The notes under the pieces: generated by a model
Told to the model about the DNA's origin: nothing
What the model saw: the letters and a program-made list of their open reading frames with translations, nothing else
Database searches by the model: none
DNA from: Phenylobacterium sp.
GTDB taxonomy: Bacteria; Pseudomonadota; Alphaproteobacteria; Caulobacterales; Caulobacteraceae
Assembly (NCBI RefSeq): GCF_030698145.1
Contig: NZ_JAUYNW010000147.1
Span: forward strand, 20,446 to 84,445
DNA length: 64,000 bases
Direction: 5' to 3'
Shown here: positions 1 to 9,365 of the stretch, piece by piece
How the letters are laid out: every line of letters begins with the position of its first letter
Position numbering within the stretch: position 1 is the first letter of the stretch
Program-made: the position numbers and the translations under genes

Positions 1-1355
1 CCGAAGGCCGCCAAGGTCTTGGGGCTGTCGAACTCCTGGTCGCCGGTCAGCAGGGTCACGATCTGCACCGTCACCGTCGTCACCGTGTCCAGGGGATTGA
101 GCGTGGTGTTGGCCTGAAGGCCCGCGGCCATGGTCACGATCATGGTCTCGCCCACGGCCCGCGAGACCGCAAGCAGCAGGGCGGCCATGATCCCCGGCAG
201 GGCGGCGGGCAGCACCACCTTCTTGACCGTCTCCGAGCGCGTGGCGCCCATGGCCAGGCTGCCGTCGCGCAGGGACTGCGGCACCGCGTTGATGATGTCG
301 TCGGAGAGCGAGGAGACGAAGGGGATCAGCATGATGCCCATCACCGCCCCGGCGACGAGCGCCATCTGGTTCTGGACCTGCATGAGATAGAGGCCCAGAT
401 CGTTCAGCGGGCCGTCGACCAGCATGGCGCCGATCCAGTTGAAGAAGCCGCGGAACAGCGGCCCCACCGTCAGGGCGGCGAAGAAGCCGTAGACCACGGT
501 CGGGACGCCCGCGAGAATCTCCAGCATCGGCTTGACCACCGAGCGGGTCCAGGGACTGGCGTATTCCGAGAGATAGATCGCCGAATAGAGGCCGATCGGC
601 GCGGCCACGACCATGGCGATCAGCATGATCAGGAAGGTGCCGACGAACAGCGGCACCGCCCCGAACGCCCCGGAGGTCGCGTACTGGTCCGTGCGCATGG
701 CGATCTGCGGATCCCACTCCAGGCCGAACAGGAACTGGAGCGGCGGCACCGCCTGGAAGAAGCGCCAGCTCTCCCAGACCAGGGAGGCCACGATGCCGAC
801 CGTGGTCAGGACCGCCGTGACCGAGGAGACGATGAACAGGGCCGCGACCCAGCCCTCCACCCGGTTGCGGGCGCGGAAGTCGGGAGCGATCTTGGGATAA
901 GCGAGAACAAGGCCCGCCAGCGCCAGGACCGCCGCCAGGGACAAGGCCCCGTAGTCGATAAGCTGTTTGAGCTGCGTGGACCGGGCGGCCTTGGCGTCCA
1001 GCGCCGTCTTCAGGTCGCCGGCATAGGCGGTTTCGCTGGGGTTGCCGCCGCGGGCCATCGCCCGGGCGTCGTCATAGAACACGTCCTGCTGCGGCGCAGT
1101 CAGGGCCTGGACGGAGGCGGGGGCGTCGAGGCGCAGCAGTCCTTCCTCAAGACGGCCGCCGAACATGGCGATCAACAGCACCAGGAGGACCGCCGGCACC
1201 CCCGCCCAGAGGGCGGCGTAGGCGCCGTAGTAACCGGGCAGCGAGTGCAGGCCGGCGGTCTTGCCGCCGACCGTGGCCACGGCCCGTCGCCGCGCGGCCA
1301 TATAGGCCGCCGTTGAAAACAAGATCAGCGCCGCAAGGGCGATCCAGGTGAGCAT
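1..1355 (-). CDS. pstC: Phosphate ABC transporter permease PstC (C-terminus cut off by the window edge)
   Basis: Inner-membrane permease of the high-affinity phosphate importer PstSCAB. About 451 codons are visible from the ATG at 1353-1355 and the gene runs off the left edge. The visible C-terminal part carries the permease cytoplasmic (EAA) loop, with the segments LRDGSLAMGATRSETV and AVSRAVGETM; the A-x-GETM form is that of PstC rather than PstA. The N-terminus is longer than in E. coli PstC (319 aa), with extra hydrophobic segments in the first 70 residues and a polar loop before the core. phoR lies 96 bp upstream on the same strand, the phoR-pstC order known from Caulobacter. A pho-box-like repeat sits about 90-105 bp before the start. 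Family assignment is firm. Confidence 0.93.
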   Translation of the reverse strand, partial: MLTWIALAALILFSTAAYMAARRRAVATVGGKTAGLHSLPGYYGAYAALWAGVPAVLLVLLIAMFGGRLEEGLLRLDAPASVQALTAPQQDVFYDDARAMARGGNPSETAYAGDLKTALDAKAARSTQLKQLIDYGALSLAAVLALAGLVLAYPKIAPDFRARNRVEGWVAALFIVSSVTAVLTTVGIVASLVWESWRFFQAVPPLQFLFGLEWDPQIAMRTDQYATSGAFGAVPLFVGTFLIMLIAMVVAAPIGLYSAIYLSEYASPWTRSVVKPMLEILAGVPTVVYGFFAALTVGPLFRGFFNWIGAMLVDGPLNDLGLYLMQVQNQMALVAGAVMGIMLIPFVSSLSDDIINAVPQSLRDGSLAMGATRSETVKKVVLPAALPGIMAALLLAVSRAVGETMIVTMAAGLQANTTLNPLDTVTTVTVQIVTLLTGDQEFDSPKTLAAF

Positions 1356-1442
1356 TGGAATTTCGTGATCCAGCCACAGCTTCTTGCGGGAGCTATCCCT
1401 AGTCCCCGCGGCCGGAACCTGCCTGCGGATTGCTGTTCCTGT

Positions 1443-1460
1443 ACGACGGTTTCACGACAG
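1443..1460 (-). promoter_or_regulatory. Candidate pho box upstream of pstC, overlapping the phoR stop codon
   Basis: On the minus strand the sequence is CTGTCGT-GAAA-CCGTCGT, two 7-base direct repeats separated by 4 bases. This is the architecture of the PhoB box (CTGTCAT-N4-CTGTCAT), matching 6/7 and 5/7. The first repeat covers the last two codons and stop of phoR, and the site lies 88-105 bp upstream of the pstC start. Spacing and position fit an activator site for a separate pst promoter. No binding data; inferred by similarity only. Confidence 0.55.
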
Positions 1461-2915
1461 TTTTGTAACGGCGGCCTCGGCTGAGGTCGGCGGCTCCGAC
1501 GGCGCTCCGCGCAGCATGGGGAAATAGGCGGTGAAGGTGGCCCCCTTCCCCAGCACGCTTTCCACGGTCAGGCCGCCGCGGTGGCGGTTCATGATGTGCT
1601 TGACGATGGCCAGGCCGAGCCCCGTCCCGTGCCGCTCGCCGCTCTTCTGGCCCTCGACCCGGTAGAACCGCTCGGTGAGCCGCGGCAGGGTCTCGCGCGC
1701 CAGCCCGACGCCGGAATCAGTCACCCGCAGGGACGCGTAGAGATCGGGTCCGTGATCGGGGGTCAGCAACGACAACCGAGCGGCGTGAGGATCGCGGGGC
1801 GCGGCGGCGGCGTCGTGCGTCAGGGCCGCGCGCAGGCCGACCTGCACCGTCGCGCCCTTGGGCGTGTACTTGATCGCGTTGTCGATCAGGTTCTGGATCA
1901 CCTGGATGATCTGGTCGCGGTCGCCTGCCACCAAGGCCTGTCCCCGGCAAGGCAGGTCAGTGGCCAGCTTCACGTCACGTTCGCGAAGCAACGGCGCCAC
2001 CCCGTCGACGACATCCATCACCGCGGCGGCCAGGTCGGTCTCACCCTCTGGCGCGATGTGTTCGTTCAACTCGATGCGGCTCAGCGACAGCAGGTCGTCG
2101 ATCAGGCGCGCCATGCGATCGGCCTGGGCCTGCATGATGGCCAGGAACTTGTCGCGCGCGCCCTCGTCGGTCCGGGCGTGGCCGCGCAGGGTCTCGATGA
2201 AGCCCGAGAGCGAGGCCAGCGGGGTGCGCAGTTCGTGGCTGGCGTTGGCCAGGAAATCGGCTCGGGTTCGTTCCGAACGGCGGATGTCGGTCTCGTCGCG
2301 CAACACCAGCAGGGCCAGGCGCGCGCCATCGGGCGCCACGCCCAGCGGCTTGGCGATGGCGCGCAGGACTCTCTCCTGTGCGCCGCGCATCTCATATACA
2401 GCCTCGGAATCGAGGCCTCCGAACAACGCCTCGTCGACCGCCTCCAGGACCTCGGGATCGCGGATCGCCGTGACCAGCAGCCCTGCGTCATATTGTATCC
2501 TGAAAGTCTCCCGGGCCGCGGCGTTAACCAAGACGAAACGTCGACCCGTGAGGTCATCGGGCTCATGGGCGGCGATCACCAGCACCGGGTCCGGCAGGGC
2601 GTTGATAAGGCTCGCATAGGGCGGCGCGTCTTCGTGCGCCGGCCGCATGGCCGCCGTCGCGGCCGAGGCGCTCTCGTGGGCGTTGACCTGCTCGGCCACA
2701 TGCCAGGTGAGCAGGCCGGTCACGCCCGCGGCCAACAAGACCATCCATGAGGCAAGCCGCGCATCCGCGCCGGAAGCGATCGCCAGGCCCACGATGCCAA
2801 GGATTCCAGCCGCGCCGGCGCTCAGCACCGGCCACAGCGGCGAGAGCCTGGCCGGCCAACCCGGCGTCGAAGACGGCGACAACAGCGCCAAGCGAATCTC
2901 CCGATGGGCAAACAT
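1452..2915 (-). CDS. phoR: Phosphate-regulon sensor histidine kinase PhoR
   Basis: Membrane sensor kinase of 487 residues that phosphorylates PhoB when phosphate is scarce. Two membrane segments lie at about residues 30-50 and 55-72, followed by a PAS-like region (about 100-215). The HisKA box has the phospho-acceptor His227 in SHELRTPL. The ATPase has an N box (QNLIDNAIKYTP, about 341-352), G1 (DSGVGL, about 400) and G2 (GTGLGLAIVKH, about 430). All catalytic motifs are intact. It precedes pstC on the same strand and is divergent from the anion-selective porin, which supports PhoR over other HisKA kinases. phoB is not in the window. Confidence 0.93.
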   Translation of the reverse strand: MFAHREIRLALLSPSSTPGWPARLSPLWPVLSAGAAGILGIVGLAIASGADARLASWMVLLAAGVTGLLTWHVAEQVNAHESASAATAAMRPAHEDAPPYASLINALPDPVLVIAAHEPDDLTGRRFVLVNAAARETFRIQYDAGLLVTAIRDPEVLEAVDEALFGGLDSEAVYEMRGAQERVLRAIAKPLGVAPDGARLALLVLRDETDIRRSERTRADFLANASHELRTPLASLSGFIETLRGHARTDEGARDKFLAIMQAQADRMARLIDDLLSLSRIELNEHIAPEGETDLAAAVMDVVDGVAPLLRERDVKLATDLPCRGQALVAGDRDQIIQVIQNLIDNAIKYTPKGATVQVGLRAALTHDAAAAPRDPHAARLSLLTPDHGPDLYASLRVTDSGVGLARETLPRLTERFYRVEGQKSGERHGTGLGLAIVKHIMNRHRGGLTVESVLGKGATFTAYFPMLRGAPSEPPTSAEAAVTKLS

Positions 2916-2933
2916 CGACCTGGCCCGAAGCTT

Positions 2934-2951
2934 ATGTCACCGCGATGACAC
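2934..2951. promoter_or_regulatory. Pho-box-like element / palindrome between phoR and the porin gene
   Basis: The plus strand reads ATGTCAC-CGCG-ATGACAC, two 7-base units with a 4-base spacer, like a degraded pho box. It can equally be read as the inverted repeat TGTCA-N6-TGACA (2935-2950). It lies 19 bp upstream of the phoR ATG and about 140 bp upstream of the porin ATG, in the divergent promoter region. The match to the PhoB consensus is weaker than at 1443-1460, so the assignment is tentative. Confidence 0.35.
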
Positions 2952-3092
2952 CAACCCAAGGGCGCGACACATCAGCGGCGTCCTTGTCAGGAAATCTGCG
3001 ATCGCCTGAAATCATTCTCTATTTGTCCGATAGGATTTATAGTGTCTTCATGTGAGCGAGTTTTGAACGAACTCAAACAAGCCGAGGGGACT

Positions 3093-4604
3093 ATGGCGCT
3101 TAAGAACAAACTGATCGCAGGGGCCGCCGTCATGGCGCTCTGCTGGCCGGCCATGGCGGCCGCCGACGAGGCGACCGACGCGCGCATCAAGGCGCTGGAG
3201 GAACAACTGGCCCTGCTCCAGGGGCAGATCACCGACCTGAAGCAGTCGACGGCGAACAACATCGCCGCGGTGCGCAAGGACGCCACCGCCACCACGGTGT
3301 CCCTGGCCAACGGCCGCCCGACCATCGCCACCTCCGACGGCAAGTTCACCGCTTCGTTCCGCGGCGTGTTCCAGCTGGACAGCGCCCACTACGACCAGCG
3401 CGCGCCCGGCCCGCTCGGCTCGGACTTCCGCCGCGGCTCGTTCGGCGACGCCGCCGAGAACGACCGCGCCCGCGACCTGAGCGACGGCGCCAACTTCCGC
3501 CGCGCGCGGCTTGGCGTGGAGGGCAAGGCCTTCGGCGATTTCGAATACAACTTCCTCTACGACTTCGGCGGTTCCGGGAACGAAGAAGCCGGCAAGATCA
3601 GCGCCGCCTGGGTGCAGTACAACGGTCTGCCCTTCGCCAACGCCAAGCTGCGCATCGGCGCCTTCTCCCCGCCCAGCGGTCTTGAGGAGGCGGTCTCCAC
3701 CAACGGCTCGCTGTTCGCCGAGCGCGCCTCGCCCTCCGAACTGGTGCGCGGCATAGCCGCGGGCGACGGCCGAACGGGGGTGGCCTTCCTCGCCAACGGC
3801 GACAACTGGGCCGCCACGGCGGCCATCACAGGCAACATCATCGCCACCCAGACCTTCGACGAACAGACCGCCTTCGTGGGCCGCTTCTCCTTCGTACCGT
3901 TCCGGCGCGACGACAGCCTGATCCACCTGGGGGTCAACACCTCCATCGTGATCAATCCGGCCGCCAGCGGCCCGGACGTGGCGGGAACCGCGGTCACCGC
4001 GATCCGCCTGCGCGACCGCCCCGAGATCCGCGTCGACGGCACGCGCCTGGTCGACACCGGAAATATCGACGCCAACGGCCTGACCGCCATCGGCGCGGAG
4101 TTCGGCGCCCAATGGAAGAGCCTCAACATCCAGTCGGAGTACTTCGACATCGACGTGGACCGGAAGGGCGCGCTGGGCGATCCGGACTTCTCCGGCTGGT
4201 ACGCCCAGGCGGGCTGGACCATCACCGGCGAGGCGCGCCGCTACAGCAACGCCACCTTCGACGCGCCGCGTCCCGCCAAACCGTTCGACCTGAAGACCGG
4301 CGGCTGGGGAGCCTGGGAGCTAGGTCTGCGTTATTCGAAGCTGGACCTGAACTACCTCGCGGGCTCGCCCGGCACGGCTCTGGCGGCCGCGGCGATCCGC
4401 GGCGGCGAACAGGAGATCTTCACGTTAGGTCTCAACTGGTACGTCAACAACGCGCTGCGCTTCCAGGCCGCCTACCAGGACGTCTCGGTCGACCGCCTGT
4501 CGCCCGGCGGCACGGCCTTCGTCGCCGGCTCCACCCCGTCGGCCGGCGCCCAGGTGGGCCAGGATCTCAGCATCTACTCGCTGCGCACCCAGTACGCCTT
4601 CTGA
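3093..4604 (+). CDS. Phosphate-selective porin of the OprP/OprO type
   Basis: Outer-membrane beta-barrel of 503 residues (Porin_O_P family). The ATG at 3093 was chosen because GAGGGGA precedes it by a few bases and it begins a classic signal peptide ([22 protein letters not shown], cleaved near residue 22); a further in-frame ATG at 3042 would bury that signal. The mature N-terminus is a short coiled coil ([22 protein letters not shown], about residues 27-48), as in OprP/OprO trimers. Barrel strands follow, ending in YSLRTQYAF with the C-terminal Phe needed for BAM recognition. It is divergent from phoR, so phosphate-starvation control is likely. Pyrophosphate or other anions are possible substrates. 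Confidence 0.85.
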   Translation: MALKNKLIAGAAVMALCWPAMAAADEATDARIKALEEQLALLQGQITDLKQSTANNIAAVRKDATATTVSLANGRPTIATSDGKFTASFRGVFQLDSAHYDQRAPGPLGSDFRRGSFGDAAENDRARDLSDGANFRRARLGVEGKAFGDFEYNFLYDFGGSGNEEAGKISAAWVQYNGLPFANAKLRIGAFSPPSGLEEAVSTNGSLFAERASPSELVRGIAAGDGRTGVAFLANGDNWAATAAITGNIIATQTFDEQTAFVGRFSFVPFRRDDSLIHLGVNTSIVINPAASGPDVAGTAVTAIRLRDRPEIRVDGTRLVDTGNIDANGLTAIGAEFGAQWKSLNIQSEYFDIDVDRKGALGDPDFSGWYAQAGWTITGEARRYSNATFDAPRPAKPFDLKTGGWGAWELGLRYSKLDLNYLAGSPGTALAAAAIRGGEQEIFTLGLNWYVNNALRFQAAYQDVSVDRLSPGGTAFVAGSTPSAGAQVGQDLSIYSLRTQYAF

Positions 4605-4608
4605 CGAC

Positions 4609-4629
4609 GGGCGGCGCTCCCGGCCGCCC
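4609..4629 (+). terminator. GC-rich hairpin just after the porin stop codon
   Basis: GGGCGGC (4609-4615) pairs with GCCGCCC (4623-4629) over a 7-base loop, starting 4 bases after the porin stop. There is no T-run, so it may act as a weak terminator, attenuator or 3'-end stabiliser that lowers expression of the downstream binding-protein gene relative to the porin. Confidence 0.45.
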
Positions 4630-4678
4630 CACATCACCGCCACTGCGGCCGAGCCCTCAGAACAAGGATCTCGATACG

Positions 4679-5719
4679 ATGACTCATGACTTGAAGCTCC
4701 CGACCCGCCGCGGCGTCGTCGCCGGGGGCGCGGCCGCCGCCACAGCGGGACCGGCGCTCCTGGCGGGCCAGGCCTCGGCCCAGGCCAAGGCCAAGCCGGT
4801 CACCCTGCTCAATGTGAGCTACGACCCCACCCGCGAGCTCTACAAGGACATCAACGCCGCCTACGCCCGTTACTGGAAGGGCAAGGTCGGCCAGGACCTG
4901 GCGATCAACCAAAGCCACGGCGGCTCCGGTCGCCAGGCGCGCTCGGTGATCGACGGGCTCCAGGCCGACGTGGTGACCCTGGCGCTGGCCTACGACATCG
5001 ACGAGATCGCCCAGAAGGCCAAGCTATTGCCGGCCAACTGGCAGTCGCGCCTGCCCAACAACTCCACGCCCTACACCTCGACCATCGTCTTCCTGGTGCG
5101 CAAGGGAAACCCCTGGAAAATCAAAGACTGGGGCGACCTGATCAAGCCCGGCATCGACGTCATCACCCCCAACCCCAAGACCTCGGGCGGGGCGCGCTGG
5201 AACTATCTGGCCGCCTGGGGCTGGGCCCAGAAGAACGGCCGCAACCCCCAGGCCTTCGTCGAGGAGTTGTTCAAGCACGTCCCGGTCCTTGACACCGGCG
5301 CGCGCGGCTCGACCACCACCTTCGTCCAACGCGGCATCGGCGATGTGCTGCTGTCCTGGGAGAACGAGGCCCACTTGGCCATCGAGGAGCTAGGCCCCGG
5401 CAAGGTCGACATCGTCATACCCTCGCTGTCGATCCTGGCCGAACCCCCGGTCGCCCTGGTCGACAAGGTGGTCGACCGCAAGAAGACCCGCACCATCGCC
5501 GAGGGCTATCTGAAGTTCCTCTACAGCCCCATCGCCCAGGACCTGATCGGCAAGAACCACTATCGGCCGCGCAGCGCCGAGGCGGCGGCGAAATACGCCT
5601 CGAAGTTCCCGAAGATCCCGCTGGTCACCATCGACGACACCTTCGGCGGCTGGAAAAAGGCCCAGGCGACGCATTTCGCCGACGGCGGTGTGTTCGACAA
5701 GATTTACAAGCCGGGCTGA
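4679..5719 (+). CDS. sbp: Periplasmic sulfate-binding protein (Sbp/CysP family)
   Basis: Substrate-binding protein of 346 residues, homologous to Sbp/CysP of sulfate/thiosulfate importers. Family landmarks are [17 protein letters not shown] near the mature N-terminus, [17 protein letters not shown] (anion-binding loop, about residues 79-96) and [18 protein letters not shown]. The N-terminus has twin arginines (TRRGVVAGG) and an alanine-rich core ending near AQA, so Tat export is possible. The start is the ATG at 4679 preceded by AAGGA; translation could be read open further upstream but only as overlap with the porin. No cysT, cysW or cysA follows; the gene ends in a strong terminator and sits 74 bp after a phosphate-type porin. 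Whether it binds sulfate or another oxyanion cannot be settled from sequence. Confidence 0.88.
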   Translation: MTHDLKLPTRRGVVAGGAAAATAGPALLAGQASAQAKAKPVTLLNVSYDPTRELYKDINAAYARYWKGKVGQDLAINQSHGGSGRQARSVIDGLQADVVTLALAYDIDEIAQKAKLLPANWQSRLPNNSTPYTSTIVFLVRKGNPWKIKDWGDLIKPGIDVITPNPKTSGGARWNYLAAWGWAQKNGRNPQAFVEELFKHVPVLDTGARGSTTTFVQRGIGDVLLSWENEAHLAIEELGPGKVDIVIPSLSILAEPPVALVDKVVDRKKTRTIAEGYLKFLYSPIAQDLIGKNHYRPRSAEAAAKYASKFPKIPLVTIDDTFGGWKKAQATHFADGGVFDKIYKPG

Positions 5720-5742
5720 CCCTGCGGCGCGGCTCGGGCCAT

Positions 5743-5778
5743 GGGCGCGGAGCTCCCCCTCCGCGCCCTTTCTCGTTT
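5743..5778 (+). terminator. Rho-independent terminator after the sulfate-binding protein gene
   Basis: A perfect 10-bp stem, GGGCGCGGAG (5743-5752) with CTCCGCGCCC (5759-5768), has a 6-base loop and is followed by TTTCTCGTTT. It lies 24 bp after the stop codon and closes the porin/binding-protein transcription unit. Confidence 0.85.
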
Positions 5779-5815
5779 GGCGCAACCTGGGCCGTGCCGG
5801 CCCGTTTGAGCAGGC

Positions 5816-6091
5816 ATGAGCCTCTCCGCAGCCGACTGGGTCGGAACCGCCGCAGCCATCTGCTCGATGGCCAGCTTCACCCCGCAGATCGTCAAGATCT
5901 GGCGCGAGCGCGACGCAAGCTCGGTGTCACTGCGCATGTACGTGGTCACCGTGACGGGGTTCAGCCTTTGGACCGCCTATGGCGTCCTGACCGGCAGCTG
6001 GCCGGTGATCGGGGCCAACGCGGTCTGCCTGACCTTGGCGGCGGTCATCCTTGCCCTGAAGTGGCGGTTCCGCGATCGGAAGGCGGCTTGA
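5816..6091 (+). CDS. SemiSWEET-type sugar transporter (PQ-loop)
   Basis: Small integral membrane protein of 91 residues with three predicted membrane helices (about 8-28, 40-60, 66-84), the size and topology of bacterial SemiSWEETs, which work as dimers. The PQ-loop signature is visible in SFTPQIVKIWRERDASSVSLRMY (residues 20-42: Pro-Gln after helix 1, then the conserved Ser-Ser-Val-Ser-Leu). Family members move mono- or disaccharides down their gradient. It stands alone between a terminator and the GT41 gene, so its sugar is unknown. Confidence 0.85.
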   Translation: MSLSAADWVGTAAAICSMASFTPQIVKIWRERDASSVSLRMYVVTVTGFSLWTAYGVLTGSWPVIGANAVCLTLAAVILALKWRFRDRKAA

Positions 6092-6237
6092 GAGCGGTTC
6101 GACGCACCCCGGTTGGCGCCGTGGGCCGAGGCCACTAGATTGGCGCGAACGCGCGCCCGATCGGGCGAGGCCCCTCCCCAACTCGCCGCCGCCGGCGCCT
6201 CGGATACCCGAGCCCCAGCGCGTGACAGGAACTTTGT

Positions 6238-8553
6238 ATGTCGATGGACAGGTTCGCCGAGGCTGAAGCCGCCTTCAAGGCGGGTGACGCCGAACGGGGC
6301 ATCCTCCTGACGGAGGCCCAGCTCGAGGCCGATCCCAAGGCCCCGCTGGCGGTCTACAAGAACTTCGGCGGGCTGCTGTTCCGCCGCCAGTTGTACGCGC
6401 GCATGGAGCGCTGGACCGCCGCGGGCGTCGCCCTCTATCCGCGCGACTTCGACCTGCTGAACCTGCGTGGCGTGGCCCTGCGCCGCCTCGCCCGCTACGA
6501 GGATGCGCTCAAGGCCCTGACCCAGGCCGAGAAGCTCAACCCCAAGAGCGCCGCGGTGCTGAGCAACAAGGGCAACATCTACAACGACATCAAGAACGGC
6601 CCGGGCGCGGTGGAGACCTTCACCAAGCTGGTGCGGATGCAACCGACCGTCGCGGAATACCAGCGAGGCCTGGGACGCGGCCTGTGGAACACGGGCGACC
6701 GCGACAAGGCGCTCATGCGCTTCAACCTGGCGGTCAAGCTGAAGCCCAACTTCCTCGACGGCTGGCTCGACCTCACCGCCCTCATCACCGAGATGCAGGG
6801 GACGGCGGAGGCTCTGGCGACCTTCGATCGCGCCGAGGCCGCGTTGCCGGGTGTCGCCAGGATCCGCGAGGCCAAGGGCATGGCCCTACGGCGCTCTGGC
6901 AAGCTGCGCGAGGCCGAGGCCTATTTCATCGAGCAGCTCGCCCTGCATGGCGACCTCGGCTGGATTCACTTCCATCTCGGCGCGACCCTGGCGGACTATG
7001 ACCGCCCGCGCGCCAACCACCACCTGGAGAAGGCGATCGAGCTGGAGCCGGACAAGACGGAGTACCGGATCGCCCTGGCCGAGAGCCTGGGCCGTTCGCG
7101 CTACGGCGACGAGTCGGCGCACCTGGAGCGGGCTTACGAGGTCATCAGGGACGCCATTCCCGAGGGCGAGGAACTCGCCGCCAGCCCGCTGAAGGTGGCG
7201 CTGGAGATCATCGTCCGCCTGGCCGACTACGATCGCGTGGAGGCGCTGGGCAGCTTCTCGGAGGTCGGCAACCGCTGGGTCGACGCCGGCCGCCACACCG
7301 CCCTGCTGAGCCACCTGGCCCGCGTGCGCACCCCGGAAGACCGCCTGGAGCTGGTGGCGATGCACCGCCGCTGGGGCGAGATGGCCGAGACGGCGGTGAC
7401 CAAGTGGCCGATCCGCTGGCCCGGTCCGCGGCCGGCGGACGGCAAGATCCGCATCGGCTTCATGTCCTCGGACCTCCGGGCCCACCCGGTGGCCTATTTC
7501 GCCATGCCCCTGTTCGAGCACTACGACCGCAGCCGCTTCGAGGTCTATTGCTACTCCTATTATGAAGGTTCGAACGTCGACTCGACCCAGACCCGGATCA
7601 CCGAGCTGGTCGACGTGTTCCGCTGGACCAAGGACATCACCGAGCAAGACGCGGCCCAGATGATCGCCGACGACCAGCTCGACCTGCTGATCGAACTGGG
7701 CGGCTCGACCCACATGAACAAGATCTCGGTCATGGCCTTCAAGCCCGCGCCGCTCCAGGCGAGCTGGCTGGGCTATCCCCACTCGGCGGGGCTGGAGACC
7801 ATCGACCACCTGATCCTCGACCCTTATGTGTGCCCGCCCAGGCGCGAGCTGGTGATCGAGGAGCCTCTGAAGATGCCGAAGAGCTGGATCGCCATGGGCG
7901 AGATGGCCTTCCCGGAGCGGCCGATCACCGAGACCATTCCGCAATCGCGCAACGGCTTCCTGACCATCGGCACCGCCAACAATCCCTACAAGTACAGCCG
8001 CGAGATGGTTCAGACCTGGGCGCGGGTGGCCGCGGCCATTCCCGACTCCCGATTTATGTTCGTGCGCCCGGAGAGCGGCACGCCCTCGTTCCGCAAGAAC
8101 ATCACCGCCCTGTTCGAGGCCCAGGGCGTGGCCGCCGAGCGCCTGCGTTTCGAGGACGTCCGCGGCGCGCACATGCCATTCTACAACGAGATGGACATGT
8201 CCCTGGACACCTTCCCCCAGACCGGCGGCACCACCACCTGCGAGGCGCTGTGGATGGGCGTGCCGGTGGTCACCATGGTGGGCGAGGCCATGTTCGAGCG
8301 GCTGAGCTATTCGATCCTGACCAATGCCGGCCTGGCCGACCTGTGCGCGACGAGCGAAGACGAGTTCGTGGCGATCGCGCTGAAGCTGGCTAATGATCCC
8401 GAACGTCGTCAGGCGCTGCGCACGGGGCTGCGGGGCATGCTGAAGGCCAGTCCGCTGGGCCAGACCAAGCAATTCGCCGCCGACTTCTACGAGATGGTCC
8501 AGGGCGCCGTGGACCGCGCCAAGGCGGCCGGCAAGATTCCCGTCGCGGCCTAG
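6238..8553 (+). CDS. TPR protein with GT41 (OGT/SPINDLY-like) glycosyltransferase domain
   Basis: Cytoplasmic 771-residue protein. Residues 1 to about 300 are tetratricopeptide repeats (for example ALRRLARYEDALKALTQAEK and the following units). From about residue 403 it has the split catalytic domain of GT41 O-GlcNAc transferases: IRIGFMSSDLRAHPVAYF with the active-site His, WLGYPHSAGLETIDHLILD, NNPYKYSREMVQTW, and the nucleotide-sugar site DTFPQTGGTTTCEALWMGVPVV. In Caulobacter a TPR-GT41 protein (FlmG) glycosylates flagellin, so a role in protein O-glycosylation is plausible; the acceptor here is unknown. The neighbouring CDP-sugar operon converges on it (4-bp overlap of the 3' ends) and could supply the donor. 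The ATG at 6238 is followed by a second ATG two codons on (6244). Confidence 0.87.
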   Translation: MSMDRFAEAEAAFKAGDAERGILLTEAQLEADPKAPLAVYKNFGGLLFRRQLYARMERWTAAGVALYPRDFDLLNLRGVALRRLARYEDALKALTQAEKLNPKSAAVLSNKGNIYNDIKNGPGAVETFTKLVRMQPTVAEYQRGLGRGLWNTGDRDKALMRFNLAVKLKPNFLDGWLDLTALITEMQGTAEALATFDRAEAALPGVARIREAKGMALRRSGKLREAEAYFIEQLALHGDLGWIHFHLGATLADYDRPRANHHLEKAIELEPDKTEYRIALAESLGRSRYGDESAHLERAYEVIRDAIPEGEELAASPLKVALEIIVRLADYDRVEALGSFSEVGNRWVDAGRHTALLSHLARVRTPEDRLELVAMHRRWGEMAETAVTKWPIRWPGPRPADGKIRIGFMSSDLRAHPVAYFAMPLFEHYDRSRFEVYCYSYYEGSNVDSTQTRITELVDVFRWTKDITEQDAAQMIADDQLDLLIELGGSTHMNKISVMAFKPAPLQASWLGYPHSAGLETIDHLILDPYVCPPRRELVIEEPLKMPKSWIAMGEMAFPERPITETIPQSRNGFLTIGTANNPYKYSREMVQTWARVAAAIPDSRFMFVRPESGTPSFRKNITALFEAQGVAAERLRFEDVRGAHMPFYNEMDMSLDTFPQTGGTTTCEALWMGVPVVTMVGEAMFERLSYSILTNAGLADLCATSEDEFVAIALKLANDPERRQALRTGLRGMLKASPLGQTKQFAADFYEMVQGAVDRAKAAGKIPVAA

Positions 8554-9365
8554 GTCAGCGGGAAGGCCGGATCGCCCAGCGCCCCGGCCAGCACCTCGCG
8601 CACGTCGCGCGCCTGCACACCGAGGGCCGCCAGCCGCGAAACGTCGCAGGTCGGGCCGTGGGGTGGGGCGTCGCCGCCGGCAAGGTCCAGGGTCCAGCCG
8701 TGGGCGGCGAACACCTGGGCGATCTGGGCGTTCGAGATGGCCTCCCCGCGGGCGATATTGACGATCCCCTCGGCGGCCTTGGCGTCCATGGCCAGCAGGC
8801 CGGCGATGACGTCGTCAGCGTGGATGTAGTCGCGGCCCGCCTGGGGCGAGGAGTCCAGGCTGATCGCCCTCTCCCGCCGCGCGCGCTTCAGGAGGTCCGA
8901 GAGGAAGCCGCCGGCGTCGTCGGTCCAGTCGAAGACGTTGGAGAGCCGCGCCACAACCGCACGGCCGCCGGAACGGGCGAGGCACAGGTTCTCACCCAGG
9001 GCCTTGGAGAGGTCGTAGACATTGCGCGGCGCGGCCACGTCGAAGGCCAGGACGTCATCCTCGTGGCCCCCACGCTCGCCCAGGCTGTCATAGAGCCGGG
9101 TGGAGGAGAGATAGATCATCCGCTCGAACTTCGCGTCGCGCAGCACGTGGGTGAGCAGGCCCACATGGGCGTCCACCGTGTCGAAGGGCCGGACCATGAA
9201 ATCGCCGGTCAGGCCCGCGCAATAGAACACTCGGCCAAGGTCGGCTGCGAACAACTCCGGATCGCCGCGCGCCGGGGCGTGGACGCTCTCGCCTCGCCCG
9301 CGCAGGAAGGCGACCAGCCGCGCGCCGATGAAGCCGCCGGCGCCGATGACGGTGTAGCGGCTCAT
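8550..9365 (-). CDS. NAD(P)-dependent sugar epimerase/4-ketoreductase (extended SDR)
   Basis: 271-residue extended short-chain dehydrogenase. The Rossmann motif GAGGFIG is at residues 8-14 and the catalytic pair is Tyr117/Lys121 (YDLSK), with Ser87/Ser88 in YLSSTRLYD. Last gene of a seven-gene minus-strand operon; its start overlaps the stop of the acetyltransferase gene by 4 bp. In such pathways the terminal SDR usually reduces the 4-keto group of the NDP-deoxysugar, and that is the likely job here; 4-epimerase activity is the alternative. Confidence 0.8.
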   Translation of the reverse strand: MSRYTVIGAGGFIGARLVAFLRGRGESVHAPARGDPELFAADLGRVFYCAGLTGDFMVRPFDTVDAHVGLLTHVLRDAKFERMIYLSSTRLYDSLGERGGHEDDVLAFDVAAPRNVYDLSKALGENLCLARSGGRAVVARLSNVFDWTDDAGGFLSDLLKRARRERAISLDSSPQAGRDYIHADDVIAGLLAMDAKAAEGIVNIARGEAISNAQIAQVFAAHGWTLDLAGGDAPPHGPTCDVSRLAALGVQARDVREVLAGALGDPAFPLT

